DNA from: Edaphobacter aggregans DSM 19364
Lineage (GTDB): Bacteria > Acidobacteriota > Terriglobia > Terriglobales > Acidobacteriaceae
Reading direction: 5' to 3'
DNA length: 64,000 nucleotides
Assembly (NCBI RefSeq): GCF_000745965.1
Contig: NZ_JQKI01000001.1
Coordinates: 539,970-603,969 of the forward strand
Shown here: piece by piece, positions 60,614 through 64,000 of the stretch
How the letters are laid out: every line of letters begins with the position of its first letter
Numbering within the stretch: position 1 is the first letter of the stretch
Made by a program: the position numbers and the translations under genes
The notes under the pieces: generated by a model
The model's input: the letters and a program-made list of their open reading frames with translations, nothing else
Told to the model about the DNA's origin: nothing
Database searches by the model: none

Positions 60614-61024
60614 GTGAGAGTTATCTGTGTCTATCTCATTCGCGTCTTACTCTGCAGTGTGAGCTGCGCCGCAGTACTGCGCCTGTCCTATGGCCCACCT
60701 ACCGTATACGATCGCCATCTTGGAAACTCCTACGCTGTCGTCTGCGGCATCCTCACCCTGTGCGCTCTTTTTTCGTGGATTACGCGATCACGACGCTCCC
60801 TCTTAGCTCAATTAGGATCGTCCGCTGCTATTGCCCTAGTCACTAGTTCTGTTCTAATTCAATTCTCCGAGTGGACGAACTTCGTTGATGGAATGCCTTG
60901 GCAGTACTTCTACAAAGACGATTACATCTATGTGTTTCGTTTGATAGCTCCGATTACAATTGCACTTCTGAGTGGTACCCTCACCCTCATCCCCGAAAAG
61001 AATCGTCCTAAAGTCATGGGGTAA
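60614..61024 (+). CDS. Small four-helix membrane protein, unknown
   Basis: From GTG 60614 (GGAG five bases upstream) the 136-residue protein has about four hydrophobic stretches (VRVICVYLIRVLLCSVSCAAVL, SYAVVCGILTLCALFSWI, LGSSAAIALVTSSVLI, VFRLIAPITIALLSGTLTL), with polar loops between. No family recognised. Codon use is less GC-biased than neighbours (for example TTAGTC, CTAATT), which might mark recent arrival. Flanked by palindromic repeats on both sides (60460, 61104). Confidence 0.65.
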   Translation: MRVICVYLIRVLLCSVSCAAVLRLSYGPPTVYDRHLGNSYAVVCGILTLCALFSWITRSRRSLLAQLGSSAAIALVTSSVLIQFSEWTNFVDGMPWQYFYKDDYIYVFRLIAPITIALLSGTLTLIPEKNRPKVMG

Positions 61025-61103
61025 GCCGGGTGTCCGATTCATGACACAGCTTCATCGTGGCATGAGTTGGACAATCGCGCGAAGCGCGATCCGTCTTGCT
61101 TAA

Positions 61104-61124
61104 GGGCACGGCTTCAGCCGTGCC
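61104..61124. repeat. GGCACGGC...GCCGTGCC palindromic repeat
   Basis: A perfect 8-base stem (61105-61112 and 61117-61124) with a TTCA loop, followed by GAAAAAGCGGTTTTAGCCC. With the three-stem element at 60460 it brackets the small membrane protein gene. I recall similar GGCTGAAGCC-type repeats in Acidobacteriaceae. Confidence 0.75.
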
Positions 61125-61205
61125 GAAGATGACCGCACGAGAAAAAGCGGTTTTAGCCCTGAGGTCCCATACAGCCCACCGACACCAACCGAGTAAAATC
61201 CCCCC

Positions 61206-61601
61206 ATGGAAATCAAACGCGCAGGCTCCCAACCCTCAGGCAAAGGCCCGGCAGACTGGTTCACCGGCACCGTTCGGATCGACCCGCTCTTCCAGGCGCC
61301 CGACCCCGCCCTCGTCGGCGGCGCCCAAGTCACCTTTGAGCCCGGAGCCCGCACCGCCTGGCACACCCATCCCCTCGGCCAGACCCTCATCGTCACCTCA
61401 GGCTGCGGATGGGCCCAGCGCGAAGGCGGAGCCATCGAGGAGATCCGCCCCGGTGACGTTGTCTGGTTCGCCCCCAACGAAAAACACTGGCACGGAGCCA
61501 CCCCAACCACCGCCATGAGCCACATCGCCATCCAGGAACGCCTCGACGGCAAGACCGTCGACTGGCTGGAGCACGTCACCGACGAACAGTACAAATGCTG
61601 A
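61206..61601 (+). CDS. Cupin-fold hydroxynitrile lyase-like protein (GtHNL type)
   Basis: The 131-residue protein starts [21 protein letters not shown] and aligns along its length, as I recall it, to the Mn-dependent hydroxynitrile lyase of Granulicella tundricola. Ligands His53, His55, Gln59 ([10 protein letters not shown]) and His94 (NEKHWHGA) are present; Ala40, Val42, His106 and Gln110 match too. GtHNL condenses HCN with aldehydes; native function unknown, and many relatives are annotated as mandelonitrile lyase or carboxymuconolactone-related cupins. Single gene, cytosolic. Confidence 0.85.
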   Translation: MEIKRAGSQPSGKGPADWFTGTVRIDPLFQAPDPALVGGAQVTFEPGARTAWHTHPLGQTLIVTSGCGWAQREGGAIEEIRPGDVVWFAPNEKHWHGATPTTAMSHIAIQERLDGKTVDWLEHVTDEQYKC

Positions 61602-61733
61602 ATCTTAGGGCGCGCGTCAGCCGTAGATAGCCGGACTCAACTCAAGTCCACCTCTCGATAAAAGTGTCATCCTGAGCGAATGGTGGTCTCGTTCACGATT
61701 TGTCAGAGTCGATTAAGAGTGTCGAAAATGCTT

Positions 61734-61764
61734 CGGGCCTGACTGCGAGTGGCAATCAGGCCCG
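61734..61764 (-). terminator. Hairpin terminator after the DsbA-like gene
   Basis: CGGGCCTGA (61734-61742) pairs with TCAGGCCCG (61756-61764); the stem extends by TGC/GCA inside a C/A mismatch, and the loop is GAGTG. On the minus strand AAGCATTTT follows, a modest T-tract. It ends the DsbA-like transcript. Confidence 0.75.
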
Positions 61765-61784
61765 TGGAGGTTTGGTGAGCAGCG

Positions 61785-62459
61785 CTACTTCTGAGGCGTG
61801 GGGGCGTGCTTGAGCTTGGAGTTGGGTGGTGCGGGCGTGCTCTGGGCGATCTGCGACTGCACAGAGTCGATGGTCGAGTAGAGCTGGTTGACGTCGGTGA
61901 CCTGAACCCAGCTTTTCTGCGTGACAACCCAGATGGTTGGGGTCTGGGTGATGCCGATGCGCTCGCCGAGGGTGTAGTCGGCGTTGACCTCGGCCGCGAA
62001 GAGGCCGGACGGATCGATGACGAAGGGCTGGTTGAGCTTGTGCGACTGGAAGAACTTGCGGGTGAAGTTGGCGAGGTCTTCCTTGGAGGCGATGGACTGC
62101 TGGGCGGCGAAGACGGCTCCGCGGAACTCATCGGCGGTTGCGGGCGAGACCTTGTCCTGGAGGTAGCGCGCGGTGATGGCGGCATCGCGGCTCCAGATGT
62201 GCATCTTGAGGGGGAAGTCGTGGTGGACGATGGGGATCTTGTAGCGCTCGGCGGCGGCGCGCACGATGGGATACGCGTGCGCGCAGGCGGGACACTCGAG
62301 GTCCTCGAACTTGAAGATGGCGATCTTGGCTCCGGCGGGCGGCTTCAGGGGAGAGGTGTCTTTGAAGTTGGCGCCGGTGTTGGGCGGAGCGGAGAACTGG
62401 GCGGCCGCGGGAAGGCAGGCTGCGGCGAGCAGGGTTACGGCCAGGACGAGTCGGTTCAT
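61785..62459 (-). CDS. Exported DsbA-like thiol oxidoreductase
   Basis: From ATG 62459 the 224-residue protein has a signal peptide (RLVLAVTLLAAACLPAAAQ), a thioredoxin fold with active site CPAC (FKFEDLECPACAHAYPI, about residue 58) and cis-Pro loop ITQTPTIWVV, with a helical insert between. It resembles DsbA/DsbG-type proteins in soil bacteria. It probably oxidises or isomerises disulfides in exported proteins. It is divergent from the TolC-family gene 163 bases away. Confidence 0.9.
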   Translation of the reverse strand: MNRLVLAVTLLAAACLPAAAQFSAPPNTGANFKDTSPLKPPAGAKIAIFKFEDLECPACAHAYPIVRAAAERYKIPIVHHDFPLKMHIWSRDAAITARYLQDKVSPATADEFRGAVFAAQQSIASKEDLANFTRKFFQSHKLNQPFVIDPSGLFAAEVNADYTLGERIGITQTPTIWVVTQKSWVQVTDVNQLYSTIDSVQSQIAQSTPAPPNSKLKHAPTPQK

Positions 62460-62621
62460 TGTGGTTGGACGCATGGCTATGTTCTTTGTATTTTAGACGA
62501 CCGAGGTTGCTGGCCGGACGGAGGAACGTTTTCGGGGCCAGATTTTCGCAACTCTGGCGTAGCGTGGGTAATCTAATCGTGGTGATACGAAGTGAGTTGC
62601 TGTCCGGTCCCAAGACTCCTG

Positions 62622-64000
62622 ATGAAATTTGACTCCCGTTTTTTGACAAACGTAGTAAAGTTTTGCCCGGTTGCGGCGGTGTGTCTGACGCTGGCGGTTG
62701 GCGCGCGGGCGCAGCAGCCGAAGCCTGAAGAGCTGCCGCAGGCTCCCACGCCGAATCCGGCGGTGATGCAGCTTGCGGGCGGCGTGACGGTGGAGCGGGC
62801 GACTCCGGGAGCGATGCCGCTGAGCATCGACGATGCGATCGAGCGCGGGATGAAGCGCAACCTGGGAATGCTGCTGCAGGTGCAGAATCAGCGCTCGGTG
62901 CATGGGCAGGTGCTGACGGTGAAGAACAATCTGCTGCCGAGCATGACGGCGAAGGGGAGCACCTCGGCGCAGCAGATCAACCTGGCGGCGCTGGGCTTCA
63001 AGCCGGGAGCGGTCAGTATTCCGGGCTTCGACACCAGCAGCTTTCCCTCGATCGTAAAGGTGGATGTGACTCAGGCGCAGATCAGCCTGGACCAGCAGCT
63101 GTTCAATCTTCCTGCGTACTACATGTATCGCGCGGCGCAGAAGGCTGACGATGTGGCCTCGTGGACGATGCTGAACCAGCGCGGAACGGTGGCTCTGAAC
63201 GTTGGTACGCAGTATCTGCGGGCGGTTGCGGACTCGTCGGAGATCGACAATTCTCGGGCGCTGCTGAAGGCCGATGAGGTGGCGCTGAATCAGGCGGTCG
63301 CCTCGCACGACGCTGGCGTTGGGACGAACCTCGATGTGCTGCGCGCGCGGGTGCAGCTGCAGACGCAGCAGCAGGCGCTGATCAACGCGGAGAACACGCT
63401 TGCGAAGGACAAGATTGCGCTGAACCGTCTGATCGGTTTGCCTGCGGAGCAGGAGCTGACGCTGACGGATACGGCTCCTTACGCCGAGTTTGCGGCGCTT
63501 CCGCTGGAGGACGCGATGAAGCTGGCGCTCGAGCGGAGGAAGGATCTTCGCTCGCTCGAGTCGCAGATGGAGCTGGCGGACCGGACGCTGAAGGCGGTGA
63601 AGTACGAGCGGCTTCCTTCGCTGGCGTTCAATGGCTACTACGGCGTGCTGGGCGAGACGCAGGGGCTCTATCACGGCGTGTTTTCCGCAGTGGGCAAGGT
63701 TAGTTTCCCGATCTTCCAGGAAGGGCAGCTTCGCGGCGAGCGCGAGGTGGCAACGGCGCAGATCATCGGCCTGAAGCAGCAGATCACGAGCCTGAAGGTG
63801 ACGATCGAGCAGCAGATCCGGTCGTCAATGCTGGACGTCGAGTCGGCCAACGAGCAGGTGAAGGTGGCGAGAAGCAACGTCGATCTGGCGACGCAGGCGC
63901 TCCAGGACACGATGGACCGCTTTGCGGCGGGTGTGGACGACAACCTTCCGGTGGTTCAGGCGCAGGCGACTCTGGCGGCGGCGCAGACGCGGCTGGTGGA
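62622..64000 (+). CDS. TolC-family outer membrane efflux protein (partial, C-terminus outside window)
   Basis: ATG 62622 starts a protein with signal peptide (VVKFCPVAAVCLTLAVGARAQ), then the TolC hallmark PLSIDDAIERGMKRNLGML and long alpha-hairpins (AQKADDVASWTMLNQRGTVALNVGTQYL, GVGTNLDVLRARVQLQTQQQALINAENTLAKDKIALNRLIGLP), with the second repeat starting PLEDAMKLALERRKDLRSLESQ. 460 codons are visible with no stop; the end is missing. It would form the outer channel of an RND or ABC efflux system. Confidence 0.9.
   Translation, partial: MKFDSRFLTNVVKFCPVAAVCLTLAVGARAQQPKPEELPQAPTPNPAVMQLAGGVTVERATPGAMPLSIDDAIERGMKRNLGMLLQVQNQRSVHGQVLTVKNNLLPSMTAKGSTSAQQINLAALGFKPGAVSIPGFDTSSFPSIVKVDVTQAQISLDQQLFNLPAYYMYRAAQKADDVASWTMLNQRGTVALNVGTQYLRAVADSSEIDNSRALLKADEVALNQAVASHDAGVGTNLDVLRARVQLQTQQQALINAENTLAKDKIALNRLIGLPAEQELTLTDTAPYAEFAALPLEDAMKLALERRKDLRSLESQMELADRTLKAVKYERLPSLAFNGYYGVLGETQGLYHGVFSAVGKVSFPIFQEGQLRGEREVATAQIIGLKQQITSLKVTIEQQIRSSMLDVESANEQVKVARSNVDLATQALQDTMDRFAAGVDDNLPVVQAQATLAAAQTRLV

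Overview
The window is about 62% GC by eye and looks like a chromosomal segment of an Acidobacteriota bacterium (class Terriglobia, family Acidobacteriaceae; Granulicella, Edaphobacter or Terriglobus type). Reasons: a small cupin at 61206 that closely resembles the Granulicella tundricola hydroxynitrile lyase, with all its metal ligands; interspersed palindromic repeats of the CATCCTGAGCGAAG...GTCGAAGGATCTG type; many exported proteins of families common in this group; and ordinary housekeeping genes (rplU, rpmA, rpsU, gatB, serA, yqeY). No rRNA, tRNA, CRISPR array, integrase or complete insertion sequence was seen.

Layout. 0-7.6 kb: two DUF1801/YdeI-type proteins, an NTF2-like protein, a K+ channel with an RCK domain, a VOC protein, a MarR-pirin pair and a porin. 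7.7-9.6 kb: a decayed Trypco1 + CHAT + TPR locus, the most unusual region. 9.6-14.7 kb: a divergent NAD(P)-binding protein/TetR pair with a three-site operator array, a secreted low-complexity protein, an orphan OppD-type ATPase and a phosphoesterase. 14.8-15.0 kb: two long stem-loops. 15.3-25.9 kb: two bestrophin-type channels (one with a universal stress protein), an ABC-F protein, a TIGR03118 exported protein, a LOG-family protein and a PHP-like protein. 26-30.9 kb: a sensor kinase/response regulator pair, a GT4 glycosyltransferase and gatB. 31-36.5 kb: an exported GH18 enzyme, rplU-rpmA, small proteins, an MBL hydrolase and rpsU. 36.9-45.8 kb: gamma carbonic anhydrase, an exported photosystem-stability-factor-like protein, an aminotransferase, a large unknown membrane-anchored protein, serA and a ygiB-ygiC-like pair. 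46-50.7 kb: an exported M24 peptidase, a HigBA-type toxin-antitoxin pair, an exported methyltransferase, a radical SAM protein and a cytochrome c. 51-54.2 kb: an ECF sigma, zinc-finger anti-sigma, PDZ operon. 54.3-64 kb: a RelB-type antitoxin with an amber-mutated toxin, RNase H, a TonB receptor, a broken endolysin, yqeY, a class V aminotransferase, the cupin, a DsbA-like protein and the start of a TolC-family gene that runs off the end.

How genes work together. Pairs that the arrangement supports are MarR/pirin, TetR/NAD(P)-binding protein, histidine kinase/response regulator (4-base overlap), bestrophin/universal stress protein, YgiB/YgiC (1-base overlap), toxin/antitoxin (20-base overlap) and the sigma/anti-sigma/PDZ trio, which resembles an envelope-stress module. 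Several accessory genes show decay: the CHAT gene carries four shifts all explicable by single-base losses plus an internal deletion, the ParE-like toxin has one in-frame amber codon, and the endolysin has an 8-base duplication.

By eye, the strand on which G predominates flips between blocks of roughly 10-16 kb, independently of gene direction (near 19.6, 36, 45.9 and 61.65 kb). All family assignments come from reading the translated sequence without database searches.
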